Assembly: GCF_014205795.1 (NCBI RefSeq)
Contig: NZ_JACHCN010000010.1
Coordinates: 62,001-126,000 of the forward strand
DNA length: 64,000 nt
Origin: Rhodanobacter sp. MP7CTX1
Lineage (GTDB): Bacteria; Pseudomonadota; Gammaproteobacteria; Xanthomonadales; Rhodanobacteraceae
Direction: 5' to 3'
The notes under the pieces were generated by a model. That model was given only the letters and a program-made list of their open reading frames with translations. It ran no database searches and was not told the origin of the DNA. The number at the start of each line of letters is the position of its first letter. Position 1 is the stretch's first letter. Below, in pieces: positions 22,201-31,122 of the stretch. A program made the position numbers and the translations under genes.

Positions 22201-23334
22201 TCAGGCGCCGTAAGTGCGGCCCTTCCAGCGTGAGCGTATCCCCCGCCAGTAACGCAGCGCCGAACTCCAGGTCATGCCCAGATACAGCACGGCGCTCAGC
22301 GGCAGGAGCAACGCCCATAGCGGCGACATGCGGTAATAGCGCAATACGGGCACATAGCTCAGTGTCATGGCCGCCCAGGCGACCAGCCCCAACGGCCACA
22401 CATGCGCCGAGCCCAGCAGGACGAACGGCAGCCCGTAGGCAAGCGCGAACACGGTCGTCACCACCAGCAGCAACAGCGCGGAGTAGCCAAGCTGCGTAAA
22501 AGCCGAGCGCGCGACCATGTCGTGAATGGAGCCGAAGGTGCCGTATGGCCGCAGACTCACCACTCCACGACTCAAACCCAGCCAGGTGCTGTAACCGGCA
22601 TTTTTTACCTGACGTGCCAGCGTGCAGTCGTCGATCAATGCATCGCGCAGGCTGGCGAAGGCACCGATTTGCCGCAGCACCTGTGTATCCACCAGCACGC
22701 AACCGCCCGCCGCTGCGGCGACGTGGCGGCTGCGCGAGTTCGACAAGGAAAACGGATACAGCAATTTGAAGTAGTACACGAAGACCGGGAGCAGCAGTCG
22801 ATCCCAGAAACTGGTGCGGCACAGGTCTGCCATCAGCGAAACAAAATGCCGACCCTCACGCTGCTTGTGCGCCAGCAGGCTCCCGAGCAAGCCGGGCTGC
22901 AACTGGATGTCGGCATCGAGCAGCAGGGTGATGGCCGTGCGCACGTGGGCCATGCCCTGCTCCAGCGCCCAGAGCTTGCCCGCCCAGCCGTCCGGCAATG
23001 GCTGGCCGCTGATGATTCGCGTGTTCGGATAGGAGGCGGCGATCTGCGCGGTGGCATCGCTGGACTGATCGTCGATCACCACCACTTGCAGGCCGGCTCC
23101 CTGAACCTGCAAAGCAGCCAGGGTGGCACCTATCATTTCCGCTTCGTTGCGTGCCGGAACAAGTACGGTGATCTCGCCAAGGTCCACCGCAGACATGGCG
23201 TATCTGTCGGCTTCGAGGTGCTCGCGCGCGCTCCATGGCCGCCAAGGCACCAGCAACAAGCCCACCCACATCAACGCCGGAATCGATGCGGCAACCCAGG
23301 TCAACACACTCAAGTCAGCGACCATCCAGGTCAA
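22201..23334 (-). CDS. hpnB: Hopene-associated glycosyltransferase HpnB
   Basis: A 377-residue family 2 glycosyltransferase with an N-terminal helix, a GT-A domain (VLVPARNEAEMIGATLAAL, VIDDQSSD, LLDADIQL) and three or four C-terminal helices. This architecture and its place right after hpnH match HpnB of hopanoid loci. Its chemical role in hopanoid maturation is not settled. A TTG at 23334 overlaps the hpnH stop (TTGA); ATG 23325 is an in-frame alternative. Confidence 0.88.
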   Translation of the reverse strand: MTWMVADLSVLTWVAASIPALMWVGLLLVPWRPWSAREHLEADRYAMSAVDLGEITVLVPARNEAEMIGATLAALQVQGAGLQVVVIDDQSSDATAQIAASYPNTRIISGQPLPDGWAGKLWALEQGMAHVRTAITLLLDADIQLQPGLLGSLLAHKQREGRHFVSLMADLCRTSFWDRLLLPVFVYYFKLLYPFSLSNSRSRHVAAAAGGCVLVDTQVLRQIGAFASLRDALIDDCTLARQVKNAGYSTWLGLSRGVVSLRPYGTFGSIHDMVARSAFTQLGYSALLLLVVTTVFALAYGLPFVLLGSAHVWPLGLVAWAAMTLSYVPVLRYYRMSPLWALLLPLSAVLYLGMTWSSALRYWRGIRSRWKGRTYGA

Positions 23335-24473
23335 TGGCGAGCATCTGAACCCGTATTGCCGTTACGGCGTTGAATGGCACTGATCGGGATATGCACAGCG
23401 GTGGCGGCGACGCGATCGCCATACAACACAGGCAGGTCCGGCGCCATCGCGCCTTCGGTGCGTGGGCCGAACAACGCCACACGCATGGCCTTCAGCGGGT
23501 GGGCGAAGGTATCGTTCACGGCCGTGCCTTCGAAGCCGCAGTGGGCCATGCAGTTATCGCACTTTGGGTTGACGCCGACGCCGTACTTGTCCCACTCGGT
23601 TTCTTCCATCAGCGCCTTGTAGCTTGGCGCATACCCTTCATCAACCAGCAGGTAGCAGGGCTTCTGCCAACCGAAAATGTTGTAGGTCGGGTTGGCCCAC
23701 GGGGTGCACTGATACGCCTGATTGCCGGCAATGAAATCGAGAAACATCGATGACTGATTGAACACCCATTTGCTCTTGCGCTGCTTGCCAAGCTTGAACA
23801 CATCACGAAACAGCTGCTTGCTCTGGCTGCGACCGAGGAAAACATCCTGGCGCGGCGCGTGCTGGTAGCTGTACCCCGGTGATACGGTGATGCCTTCGAT
23901 ACCCAAGGTCATCGCGTAATCGAAGAACTCGGCAACCTCCGCGGGAGGCTCCTGGTTGAACAAGGTGCAATTGATCGTGACGCGATAACCGCGCGAAAGC
24001 GCCAGCTTTATGGCGGTGATCGCTTTGTCGAATATGCCATCCATGCATACCGATGCGTCATGGCGCTTTTCCAGGCCATCGAGGTGGATCGACCAGGTGA
24101 AGTACGGCGAGGGCTCGTATTCGTCGATGTGTTTGGGCAGCAGGATGGCATTGGTGCACAGGTACACGAATTTCTTGCGCGCAATGATGCCTTGCACGAT
24201 CTGCGGCAGCTCCTTGTGGATCAGTGGCTCGCCACCAGGGATGGAAACCACGGGCGCACCGCACTCGTCCACCGCACGCAGCGCGTCCTCGACGCTCATG
24301 CGTTTGTGCAGGATTTCCTTGGGGTGGTCGATCTTGCCGCAGCCGGCACACGCCAGATTGCACTGGAACAGTGGCTCCAGCATCATCGCCAACGGATAGC
24401 GCTTCTGACCGCTGAGCTTCCTGCCGAGGATGTAGCGCGCGATCGTGGCCTGTTGGATAAGTGGAATGCCCAA
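23331..24473 (-). CDS. hpnH: Adenosyl-hopene transferase HpnH (radical SAM)
   Basis: A 380-residue radical SAM enzyme that adds the 5'-deoxyadenosyl group to diploptene to give adenosylhopane, the first step of side-chain extension. The cluster Cys residues are C38, C42 and C45 in CNLACAGC, followed by SIPGGEPL. The C-terminal CDNCMAHCGFEG cysteines fit a SPASM-like extension. A TTG start at 24473 has a strong GGAGG five bases upstream. It is coupled to hpnB. Confidence 0.95.
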   Translation of the reverse strand: MGIPLIQQATIARYILGRKLSGQKRYPLAMMLEPLFQCNLACAGCGKIDHPKEILHKRMSVEDALRAVDECGAPVVSIPGGEPLIHKELPQIVQGIIARKKFVYLCTNAILLPKHIDEYEPSPYFTWSIHLDGLEKRHDASVCMDGIFDKAITAIKLALSRGYRVTINCTLFNQEPPAEVAEFFDYAMTLGIEGITVSPGYSYQHAPRQDVFLGRSQSKQLFRDVFKLGKQRKSKWVFNQSSMFLDFIAGNQAYQCTPWANPTYNIFGWQKPCYLLVDEGYAPSYKALMEETEWDKYGVGVNPKCDNCMAHCGFEGTAVNDTFAHPLKAMRVALFGPRTEGAMAPDLPVLYGDRVAATAVHIPISAIQRRNGNTGSDARH

Positions 24474-24608
24474 TGGACCCTCCGGAAATATCGTTTAAGC
24501 CCTGAGCGAACGAGTCGTCATGCAAACAGCTCGGTCGCACTCGCTCGATGGGCCTGGAACATCGCTGCCAGATGCAGAATATATGCTCTTTGCTTCGCCA
24601 CGGCCAAC

Positions 24609-25217
24609 TCACGCTGACTCGACGGGTAGCGGCGCGAATACTTGCGGGTGCTCGCGGCGCAAGCGCTCCCACTCGATCTTGAACCAGGGTGTGAAAGTTT
24701 GCGGTCGTGCCTTCATTTCAGTGTCGAGCGCGTCCGGCGAAATATAGCGCAGCGCCGAAATTTCGTTGACGTTCACGGTGGGTCTTGCGGCACTGCGCCC
24801 CGCGTAAACGCCACACAATTCATGCTCGGCGCCTTCGGCATCAAACTGTGCCTGGTATTCGAACTTGAACAGGAATTGCAGCGGGCACTGCAAGCCCAAT
24901 TCTTCATTCAGGCGCCGATGGATCGCTTTCTCCATGGTTTCGCCGCGACGTGGATGACTGCAGCAGGTATTGGACCAAAAGCCTGGCCACAGACGCTTGC
25001 CTGACGCGCGCTGCTGCAGCAGCAAGTCGCCTTGCGGATTGAACACGAACAACGAAAAGGCCCGGTGCAATACACCCTGTCCCAGGTGTGCCGAGGCCTT
25101 GTCGAGAAAACCGACCTCGCGGTCGTGTTCGTCAACCAGGATCAGCGGCTCGTCATCGAAGGAGACCACATCGCTGGAATCCCGCGATTCCTGCTGGTTT
25201 GGCTCATGGTTATCCAA
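24609..25217 (-). CDS. idi: Isopentenyl-diphosphate isomerase, type I
   Basis: A 202-residue Nudix-fold enzyme interconverting IPP and DMAPP. The catalytic Cys lies in WSNTCCSHPR (C85/C86) and the catalytic Glu in EHELCGVYAG (E133). The start is TTG 25217, placed six bases after GGAGG and eight bases inside the end of the upstream fusion gene; the frame extends upstream to an ATG at 25247 that lacks such a site. Being last in the mevalonate operon, it finishes the C5 units for FPP synthesis. Confidence 0.93.
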   Translation of the reverse strand: MDNHEPNQQESRDSSDVVSFDDEPLILVDEHDREVGFLDKASAHLGQGVLHRAFSLFVFNPQGDLLLQQRASGKRLWPGFWSNTCCSHPRRGETMEKAIHRRLNEELGLQCPLQFLFKFEYQAQFDAEGAEHELCGVYAGRSAARPTVNVNEISALRYISPDALDTEMKARPQTFTPWFKIEWERLRREHPQVFAPLPVESA

Positions 25218-27498
25218 TGTCGACCTCCATCGCCTGATAGCCGGCATCGCGCATGGCGGCCATCACCTTGTCGCGGTTTTGTGGGCACAGGGCAATGATA
25301 GAACCGCCGCCACCGCCACCGGTGAGCTTGGCCCCCAGCGCCCCGTGTTCGCGCGCGATCTGCACCAGCTCCTCCAACTCCCGACTGGACACGCGCAAGG
25401 CATTCAGCAGGCCATGGCAGATATTCATCAGGTCGCCCAGGCGCTCCAGATCATTCTTCTGCATGGCCAGCACACCCTGCTGGGTGAGCTGGTCGATCTG
25501 ATCGAAGATGCCTTCGTAAAGCGTCGGGTTGCGCTGCCAGGCGTTGCGCACATTGCCGACGCTCCGGGCAGTGAGGCTTTCCTTGCCGCTGATGCCGATC
25601 ACCAGTGGAATCGGCTTGGGTACCGACAACTCGCGTATGGTCGGCGCCTCTTCCGGCTGCTCGCCGCGCTTGTAGAGCACCAGCTTGCCGTAGGTCGCCA
25701 CCGTGTTGTCCACGCCAGACGCCGCGCCATGCGCCACCTCTTCGCAGCGATACGCCAGTGCGTTGACCTGCGCGTTACCCAGGCCCAGTCGAAAGTGCCG
25801 ATCGAGCGCGCGGATTACGGCTACCGCCATCGCCGCCGAACCACCCAGGCCCATGGCCCTGGGTACGTTGGGAAATGCTTCGATCCGTATCGATCGTTCG
25901 GTCAATTCCAACGTGTCGAAAATAATGCCTAGCGAGCGCTGGAACGAATCGCGATGCGCCGGATCACGGTGCAGCCGATACTCCACGCCCCAGCGCGGTA
26001 TGAGCATATCGACGCGGCCGGAAGCAGTGTCCTGCACGGTCGCGCGTACGGCCAAAGGCACGGGCGCTGCAATCGCGTGGCTACCGTAGACAACCGCATG
26101 TTCGCCGAGCAGGATGATCTTGCCGTGGCCACAACCGCGCCGATCGGGCATCTGCTGATCGGACGCCTTCGGGTCGATCGATGCGCCGCGCGCCTCCTTG
26201 CGCACCTGCACTACGATTTCCTGCGCTTTCCATATCTTGATTTCACCGCTCTCCACCAATCGCTCCACCACGGTGTCAAAAATTTCTGCGGTAGCGCCTG
26301 CCGCGATGGCGACACTACGTGCATGCAAAGTCATATGGCCTTGCTGGATGCCGTCGGTGACCAGGGCGCGCAGCGCCGAGAAGTTCTGCGCCAAACCAAC
26401 TGCGCCCATGACTTCCGCCAATTCGCGTGCCGACTTCACGCCAAGCAGGCGTAGGTCCAGCGCCACCGTGGCGTTGGATTGCAGCGACCCGCCAACGATG
26501 CCGACCTTCATCGGCATCTCCAACTCGCCCACCAGTTCACCGCGCTCGCCCTTGTACCAGCGCGTCAGCGAGGTGTAGCGGCCACCGCGAGCGGCGTAGG
26601 CATGCGCCGCCGCCTCGATGGCACGCCAGTCGTTGCCGGTGGCCAGTGCGACGCCGTCGACGCCATTCATGATTCCCTTGTTGTGGGTGGCGGCGCGATA
26701 GGGATCGATGCTGGCGAATTCATTGGCAAGGATCACGCCATCGCGCACTTCCTCGCCGGCATGCCCCTTCGTGGTGAGGTCTTCTGCCGGGATGATGCAA
26801 CGCGCACGCACCATCGCGCGGTCGGCAAGGTTGGACAGGATGCGCAGAAACACGCGGCCACCGGTCATGCTCTCCACCAGCGAAGCGACTCCCTCACACA
26901 TGGTGTTGACCAGGTTGGCCCCCATCGCATCGCGTGTGTCGACCAGTAGGTGGACTACCAGCATGTCACTGCCTTCGGCACGCGCATGCAGGTGGACTTC
27001 GACGTCCTGGGCGCCACCACCGCGCGCCACCATCTGCGGATGCAGGCTGTTGGCGAGATTGAGCAATTCGTCCTTGCGCTGAAGCAAGACTGCCTTGGCT
27101 TGCGCCGGGTGCGGCACGTCCACTACCTGAACCTGGCCGATCAGCACAGGCTCGGTACTCTCCACGTGAAAACCGCCCGCACTTCGCACCACTTTGGCCG
27201 CGGAGGAAAGGGCGGCCACGATGGAAGGCTCTTCGACCACCAGCGGGACGATGTAGTCGCGTCCGTTGACCAGGAAGTTCAGGCCGAGCCCCACCGGAAG
27301 ACCCATCACTCCGACGACGTTCTCGATCATCTTGTCGGCTTTGTGCACCTTCAACGTGTGCTCGCCGGAAACGAGCGTCTGGTAATCCTCAGCAGACAAC
27401 CAGCCGCGCTCGTGAATGATACGCACGCGATCGGACACCGACAATTTGTAGAACGCCGGGAACCGCGACCGTTCCGAACTTAATTGTTCAACGCTCAT
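25210..27498 (-). CDS. HMG-CoA reductase (class II)-mevalonate kinase fusion
   Basis: A single 762-residue frame with two enzymes. Residues 1 to about 430 are a class II HMG-CoA reductase; residues matching E83, K267, D283 and H381 of the Pseudomonas mevalonii enzyme are E90, K274, D290 and H388. After a short linker, residues from about 455 are a GHMP kinase: HGKIILLGEHAVVYG, GLGGSAA (550-556), the catalytic Asp D597 in SGVDNTVATYG and the glycine-rich TGGGGGG loop near the end. That is mevalonate kinase. ATG 27498 has GGAGGAG seven bases upstream. It makes mevalonate and phosphorylates it. HMG-CoA synthase and thiolase are not in the window. Confidence 0.93.
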   Translation of the reverse strand: MSVEQLSSERSRFPAFYKLSVSDRVRIIHERGWLSAEDYQTLVSGEHTLKVHKADKMIENVVGVMGLPVGLGLNFLVNGRDYIVPLVVEEPSIVAALSSAAKVVRSAGGFHVESTEPVLIGQVQVVDVPHPAQAKAVLLQRKDELLNLANSLHPQMVARGGGAQDVEVHLHARAEGSDMLVVHLLVDTRDAMGANLVNTMCEGVASLVESMTGGRVFLRILSNLADRAMVRARCIIPAEDLTTKGHAGEEVRDGVILANEFASIDPYRAATHNKGIMNGVDGVALATGNDWRAIEAAAHAYAARGGRYTSLTRWYKGERGELVGELEMPMKVGIVGGSLQSNATVALDLRLLGVKSARELAEVMGAVGLAQNFSALRALVTDGIQQGHMTLHARSVAIAAGATAEIFDTVVERLVESGEIKIWKAQEIVVQVRKEARGASIDPKASDQQMPDRRGCGHGKIILLGEHAVVYGSHAIAAPVPLAVRATVQDTASGRVDMLIPRWGVEYRLHRDPAHRDSFQRSLGIIFDTLELTERSIRIEAFPNVPRAMGLGGSAAMAVAVIRALDRHFRLGLGNAQVNALAYRCEEVAHGAASGVDNTVATYGKLVLYKRGEQPEEAPTIRELSVPKPIPLVIGISGKESLTARSVGNVRNAWQRNPTLYEGIFDQIDQLTQQGVLAMQKNDLERLGDLMNICHGLLNALRVSSRELEELVQIAREHGALGAKLTGGGGGGSIIALCPQNRDKVMAAMRDAGYQAMEVDIG

Positions 27499-27618
27499 AT
27501 CGTGGCTCCTCCGCATGGTTTGTGCACCGCATGGGCGCCCACTACCTACAGCTTGCCAACAACCGCGCTCAACTTTTCCCGCATTCCCGAAGGACAACCC
27601 GTAGCTCGACGAACGGCG

Positions 27619-28692
27619 TCAGATGGCGACTCTGACGCAGTAAGCCCCCTGAGGGTCAACCTCCAAAGGCACGCTATGCATGCCCTCGACTAAAATACTC
27701 CGTTCGATCCGTGCCAGGCGATCCGCATCCTGGACGAAAACCACGCCGAAGTCGCCTCCGGCACCACATGGTTTGTAGGTGACCCCAATCTGCGCCGCCA
27801 GTTCCGCAAGTCGCTTTTGCGTGGCGGAGAAAATTTCCAGTCCACAGGCCGAACCGAAGTGCTCAAGTGCCATCGCGTATGCCGCCACCACGGCAACAAA
27901 CGCGGCGCCGCGACCTTCCTGTAACGCATCTACCGCGATTTCGGCCAGTTCGCAGAGGCTACGCATATGTGCCGCATACTCGGCGTGATGACCGAGGCGC
28001 CATTGCGCCAACCGACGCAAGAAATCGGCCGTCGACACGGCCTGGCCAGACCACACAAACAGGCAGTGCACACCCATCATCGGCCATTCCAGGGACGTGT
28101 AGGTAGGCCTCGAGTCGCGCCCCGCCAACTGATAGACAATCAGGCCGCCGGCAACGCTGGCCGCCAGATCAACGCCACTGCCGAGCCCGTCTTGCCAGGA
28201 AGAGTGCATTCGGAATAAACGGTGCAGCCACTGTGCACGATCGGCAATCGATTCAGCATGACCGGCATACACCGCCAGCGCCGAGGCCAGCGCCACGGTC
28301 AACGCCGCACTGGAGCCGAGCCCCAGCTTGGCCTGACCTGAGCCGTTGGTCTCAAAGAAAACCGCGGTGTCCAACTCCAGGCAAAACCCGTCGTCCGAGG
28401 ACGGCGCCAATCCCTCACGCGAAAGGGCACCCCATACGTGATCGACCAACCGCAGCTTGGCCGCATCAGCCTCGATGCTCTGCCAGCGAGGTTGGCCGTC
28501 GACGCCCAGTGGCATGCGGGCGTTGAATACGTTCAGGTCTGGCGCGCTGATGACACAGACGCCGTCGGTACGCGGAGTGATACGCACCGTGGCGCGGCGA
28601 TCGACTGCCACCGCCAGTGCCCGCGCCCCTTCCAGCACGGCATATTCACCCAGCAACACCAACTTGCCCGGAGCACTGGCCATTAGCTCCAT
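27619..28692 (-). CDS. mvaK2: Phosphomevalonate kinase
   Basis: A 357-residue GHMP-superfamily kinase with APGKLVLLGEYAVLEGA at the N-terminus, LGLGSSAALTVAL in the middle, and a CGAGGDFGVVF C-terminal loop. Together with neighbours encoding mevalonate kinase and mevalonate diphosphate decarboxylase, phosphomevalonate kinase is the missing activity. ATG 28692 overlaps the upstream stop by one base (TGATG); ATG 28683 (MASAPGK) is an alternative. A substrate-level call as phosphomevalonate rather than another GHMP substrate rests mainly on the context. Confidence 0.85.
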   Translation of the reverse strand: MELMASAPGKLVLLGEYAVLEGARALAVAVDRRATVRITPRTDGVCVISAPDLNVFNARMPLGVDGQPRWQSIEADAAKLRLVDHVWGALSREGLAPSSDDGFCLELDTAVFFETNGSGQAKLGLGSSAALTVALASALAVYAGHAESIADRAQWLHRLFRMHSSWQDGLGSGVDLAASVAGGLIVYQLAGRDSRPTYTSLEWPMMGVHCLFVWSGQAVSTADFLRRLAQWRLGHHAEYAAHMRSLCELAEIAVDALQEGRGAAFVAVVAAYAMALEHFGSACGLEIFSATQKRLAELAAQIGVTYKPCGAGGDFGVVFVQDADRLARIERSILVEGMHSVPLEVDPQGAYCVRVAI

Positions 28693-29750
28693 CACGTCGT
28701 CAGCTCCGCGTTGGAAATGCTGCGAGCGCCGGCGCCAAGGCCAGCATCGAGCACATCGAGCACGCCGGGAACCCCGTTCAGGACCGCTTTGACCTGCTCG
28801 ATTGCCTGCGGTGCGCACACCGCTTTCAACTGCGGCCCTGCGTCGACGGTAAAAAACACCGGCACACCCTCCCTACGCAATGCGCGTACGCGATGCATGC
28901 ATTCCACCGTGGCTCCGTTCCAGTACAACAGCCCCGGCTGGGCGGCCAGGGCCAGCGCATGCATCTTCAGGCAATTGTGCTCGGAAACCAGCGCAAGGGC
29001 GTCGAAGTCATGCGCCAGGATGGCGTTGCGGGCCATCGTCAGGTCCGCCTCCTGTGTCGCTATCCAGGAAGCCTGAAACGGCGAGCTTTGCGTCGTGCGG
29101 CGCATGCCTTCGCTGGAACCGACCTCCTTGGCGACCGTTGAGGTAATCGCTACCGCTACGCGCAAAGGCCATGCTGCCGCCGGCAACAGCAGGCGCGCTA
29201 CCGAATCGCTGCCATCGGCCAGTTCACCGCGTGCCCATTCGACGTATCCACCGAACACGGAGCGCGCGGCAGAGCCAGAGCAACGGCGCGCCAGCAGTGA
29301 CCGTTCCGTCTCACTCAGTTCCAGACCCAGCGCTTGAGAACCAGCGCATACCAAGGCGGCGAAACCGGAGGCGGAGGAAGCCAGACCGGCCGCCGTGGGA
29401 AAATTGTTGAGGCTGTCGACCTCCGCGCCCCAGGTGACGCCGGCGCGCTGGCGCAGCAGATCAAGGCAGGCCACCACTCGCTTCATCTCGACATCATGGG
29501 TGCGGCCATTGAAGCTGAACCGATCCAGCGTCGACCCTGGTACGAAACGCACTTCGGTGCGCGTCCACAAGCTGTCCAGCGTGATCGAGATGGAACCTAC
29601 GACCGGCAAATTCAGAGCGGCGTCGCGCTTACCCCAGTATTTGACCAACGCGATATTGGGCTGAGCCTGCGCTGCGGCGCGCAGTGGACCCAGTGCTGCC
29701 GCACGAGGATCGGCACTCATAGGCATCGCTGCGGTGGGAGTCGCTGACAT
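28692..29750 (-). CDS. mvaD: Mevalonate diphosphate decarboxylase
   Basis: A 352-residue GHMP family enzyme that decarboxylates mevalonate diphosphate to IPP. Signature blocks are NIALVKYWGKRDAALNLP, NFPTAAGLASSASGFAAL, RSVFGGYVEW and the catalytic Asp in VFFTVDAGPQL. The Lys and Tyr of KYWGKR are the usual substrate-binding residues. It heads the minus-strand mevalonate operon, divergent from hpnI, with a promoter region of about 157 bases shared with hpnI. Confidence 0.94.
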   Translation of the reverse strand: MSATPTAAMPMSADPRAAALGPLRAAAQAQPNIALVKYWGKRDAALNLPVVGSISITLDSLWTRTEVRFVPGSTLDRFSFNGRTHDVEMKRVVACLDLLRQRAGVTWGAEVDSLNNFPTAAGLASSASGFAALVCAGSQALGLELSETERSLLARRCSGSAARSVFGGYVEWARGELADGSDSVARLLLPAAAWPLRVAVAITSTVAKEVGSSEGMRRTTQSSPFQASWIATQEADLTMARNAILAHDFDALALVSEHNCLKMHALALAAQPGLLYWNGATVECMHRVRALRREGVPVFFTVDAGPQLKAVCAPQAIEQVKAVLNGVPGVLDVLDAGLGAGARSISNAELTT

Positions 29751-29907
29751 ATGCTGTGCCGATCACGTATTGCCCACATGACGTGGACGTAGTGGACTCT
29801 GCTCTGGCAACGTCGCAAACACCCGGCTACAGCATGCCCAGGTGCTGCGTTTTTCTGGCTCGCCAACCGACTTTAAGCCAAAAATTTGGGCTATACCACA
29901 CGCACCT
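29751..29907. promoter_or_regulatory. Divergent promoter region of mevalonate and hpnI operons
   Basis: The 157 bases between mvaD and hpnI must drive both operons. An imperfect palindrome (AGCC, AAAAATTTG, GGCT) followed by CTATACC is seen about 17 to 33 bases before hpnI and could hold an operator and a minus-10 box. No regulator is encoded beside it. Confidence 0.35.
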
Positions 29908-31074
29908 ATGACGACCGGCGCACTGATGGTGGGTATTTATTGGCTCGGCACCGGACTGACGGCTGCCGCCGCAGGTTACGCCTGCGCCGCCTTGGCTGCC
30001 GTACTGAAACGCCCACGCGCTCGTTCTTCGTCGTCAAACCCCAGTGTTACTCGCCCTCTGCCGTCGGTAAGCGTACTCAAACCGTTGCATGGGGCAGAGC
30101 CACGGCTCTACGAAAATCTGCGCGACTTCTGTGTTCAGGCGCACCCCGATTATGAGCTCGTCTTTGGCGTGCGCGACCCGGAAGATCCGGCCATCGCGGT
30201 TGTAAATCGGCTATGCGCGGAATTTCCACAGCTCGTCATCGCGCTTGTAGTCGATCCGCGTGTACACGGCACTAATCCGAAAGTCGGCAATCTCATGAAC
30301 ATGCTTCCGCATGCCAAACACGACTGGCTGGTGCTTGCCGACAGCGACATCGGTGTGCCGACGGATTATCTGATGCGCGTCACCGCTCCCCTGAACGATC
30401 CCGGCGTGGGTATCGTCACCTGCCTTTACCGGGGCATCGCGCGAGATGGCCTATGGGCGGAGGTCGGTCGTCTGTTCATCGACGACTGGTTTGCGCCATC
30501 GGTCCGGGTGGCGCACGCGTTCGGTTCGACGCGCTTCGCGTTCGGTTCGACCATCGCACTGCGCCGAGATACCCTGCAAGCCATCGGCGGCCTGGAAGTA
30601 CTGCGGGATACGCTTGCAGACGATTTCTGGCTGGGTGAGCTGAGTCGACAACGCGGATTGCGCACTGTGCTCTCGGACATGGTGGTCGGAACGGACGTCA
30701 GCGAAACGCGACTGTCCGAGCTGTGGAAACATGAATTGCGCTGGCTGCGCACGATCCGGTCGATCGCACCGCTGGGCTTTGCCATGACCTTTGTCTGCTT
30801 CACATCACCGGTGCTGTTGCTGGGCATGGCCTTGGCGCCCAGCGCATTGACTGCGGGCATGGCTTTGCTTGGTGGTTGCGCGAGGGTTTTGCTGAATATT
30901 TCGCAACGCCAATCCCGTCTTGCTGGCTCACGCTGGTACGAGATTCTGCTAATTCCGCTACGCGACGGTCTATCGTTGCTGGAGTGGGCTGTAGCGCTGA
31001 CCGGTTGGCGCGTAAGATGGCGTGGCCAGGTGCTGCATGCGCGGGACGATGATCCGCGCCGTCTTCACGAGTGA
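29908..31074 (+). CDS. hpnI: Hopanoid glycosyltransferase HpnI
   Basis: A 388-residue ceramide-glucosyltransferase-like GT2 protein. The N-terminal helix (YWLGTGLTAAAAGYACAALA) precedes SVSVLKPLHGAEPRLYENL, LADSDIGVP (metal site) and the acceptor region ELSRQRG with DDFWLGE; two or three helices close it. In hopanoid producers HpnI attaches N-acetylglucosamine to bacteriohopanetetrol. ATG 29908 gives the family N-terminus. It is the first gene of a plus-strand operon with hpnJ, hpnK and hpnL. Confidence 0.9.
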   Translation: MTTGALMVGIYWLGTGLTAAAAGYACAALAAVLKRPRARSSSSNPSVTRPLPSVSVLKPLHGAEPRLYENLRDFCVQAHPDYELVFGVRDPEDPAIAVVNRLCAEFPQLVIALVVDPRVHGTNPKVGNLMNMLPHAKHDWLVLADSDIGVPTDYLMRVTAPLNDPGVGIVTCLYRGIARDGLWAEVGRLFIDDWFAPSVRVAHAFGSTRFAFGSTIALRRDTLQAIGGLEVLRDTLADDFWLGELSRQRGLRTVLSDMVVGTDVSETRLSELWKHELRWLRTIRSIAPLGFAMTFVCFTSPVLLLGMALAPSALTAGMALLGGCARVLLNISQRQSRLAGSRWYEILLIPLRDGLSLLEWAVALTGWRVRWRGQVLHARDDDPRRLHE

Positions 31075-31122
31075 CTCGCCAGATGGGTGTTGATCCGTGT
31101 TTCCGCAGGAGCTTACCTTCCT

